The notes beneath the pieces were generated by a model, which was not told the DNA's origin, ran no database searches, and worked only from the letters and a program-made list of their open reading frames with translations. Position numbers and translations under genes: made by a program. A stretch of DNA of 6,556 bases from Lachnospiraceae bacterium (GTDB taxonomy: Bacteria; Bacillota; Clostridia; Lachnospirales; Lachnospiraceae). Below are positions 6,257 to 6,556 of the stretch, piece after piece; positions within the stretch are counted from its first letter, which is position 1, and every line of letters starts with the position of its first letter. The DNA lies in NCBI GenBank assembly GCA_021202575.1, contig JAJQCU010000290.1, positions 1 to 6,556 on the forward strand, given 5' to 3'.

Positions 6257-6309
6257 TTTTTATAAAAACATCCCTGTTCGGAAAACAGGTATCTTTCCAT
6301 ACCCCTGTT
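6257..6309 (-). promoter_or_regulatory. Leader with two mutually exclusive hairpins before the decarboxylase
   Basis: Read on the minus strand, segment 1 AACAGGGGTAT (6309-6299) can pair with segment 2 ATACCTGTT (6292-6284), giving nine pairs with a two-base bulge. The CCTGTT of segment 2 can instead pair with segment 3 AACAGG (6278-6273) around a TTCCG loop, followed four bases later by TTTTT (6268-6264). The layout resembles an attenuator, or a weak terminator for the upstream SIS-domain gene. The second stem is only six pairs and the T-run is short and separated, so a regulatory role is uncertain. No convincing -35/-10 pair was found in this spacer. Confidence 0.35.
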
Positions 6310-6329
6310 ACGGCAAAAACTCCCGCCGC

Positions 6330-6556
6330 TCAGCTTTCCTTTTTCTCCTTTAATAAATAGGAAACCAGCAGCTCCACAAACACATCGAACAAAATCGGTG
6401 ACACCGAGCTGCTCTCCGGGTCCGGCTGCACATAGGGCAGCAGGACGGTTTTATCCACCCGATCCCGGTAATCATGATTGGCGTTGGCCGTCACCAGCAT
6501 GATTTTCCCCACCGCCCGGCAGGAATCCTGCATGATATGGGCCGCCGCGCTGACAG
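6330..6556 (-). CDS. C-terminal end of an RpiR/MurR-like SIS-domain transcriptional regulator (partial)
   Basis: The frame is open through the window end, so the first visible ATG (6533) is internal and the true start lies outside. About 75 residues are visible. VSAAAHIMQDSCRAVGKIML followed by VTANAN resembles the late strand-helix-strand part of a SIS (phosphosugar isomerase) fold, where RpiR regulators have an Ala-rich helix and then xxIAIT. It is followed by RVDKTVLLPYVQPDPESSSV and a terminal helix PILFDVFVELLVSYLL typical of that family's end. The N-terminal helix-turn-helix that would prove a regulator is not in the window. It is transcribed toward the decarboxylase, ending 95 bases before its ATG, so the two could be co-transcribed or separated by the weak hairpin between them. 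Confidence 0.65.
   Translation of the reverse strand, partial: VSAAAHIMQDSCRAVGKIMLVTANANHDYRDRVDKTVLLPYVQPDPESSSVSPILFDVFVELLVSYLLKEKKES

Noticed and set aside
6235..6300. Earlier ATG (6300) extending the decarboxylase by 22 residues
   Set aside because: The extension does not match the family, runs through the hairpins, and a better ribosome binding site precedes ATG 6234.

Overview
The window reads as a chromosomal stretch of an anaerobic, moderate-GC member of the Bacillota (Clostridia-like). Reasons: strong AGGAGG-type ribosome binding sites, an extended -10 promoter with a 17-bp spacer, a U-tract terminator, two LysR regulators, and proteins resembling clostridial and lactobacillar families (LpdC-type UbiD decarboxylase, GrdB/UGSC-type redox domain, SIS-domain regulator). 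This assignment is inference. No rRNA, tRNA, IS element, CRISPR or phage gene is visible, and no gene-free stretch exceeds 300 bases. The longest is the 247-base regulatory region 2632-2878.

Layout. The left block (1-2631) is on the minus strand. A 571-residue two-domain protein (2631 to 916) has an N-terminal GrdB/UGSC-like domain with a Cys-Cys-Gly-Thr-Cys motif, fused to a large conserved domain of unknown function. It is followed after 93 bases by a thioredoxin-reductase-like flavoprotein of AhpF type (822 to beyond base 1). A 247-base intergenic region separates this block from a divergent LysR gene (2879-3751, plus). It holds a perfect 11-bp inverted repeat and a good sigma-A promoter for the LysR gene. 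A bidirectional terminator (3769-3810) then ends this LysR gene and a second, convergent LysR gene (4708 to 3809, minus). Upstream of the second LysR gene on the same strand lies a UbiD-family decarboxylase very similar to gallate/protocatechuate decarboxylase LpdC (6234 to 4759). Upstream of that is the C-terminal end of an RpiR/MurR-like SIS-domain regulator, cut by the window edge (6556 to 6330).

How the parts may work together. The right half looks like a hydroxyaromatic-acid decarboxylation unit (prenylated-FMN decarboxylase) with its own LysR regulator. The left half looks like a thiol-redox unit: a Cys-containing relative of selenoprotein reductases beside an NADH-type disulfide reductase, controlled by the divergent LysR regulator. 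Whether the two halves belong to one pathway cannot be read from this window. The least explained element is the 571-residue protein. Its pairing with a flavin disulfide reductase recalls glycine/betaine reductase operons, where thioredoxin reductase keeps the selenoprotein reduced.
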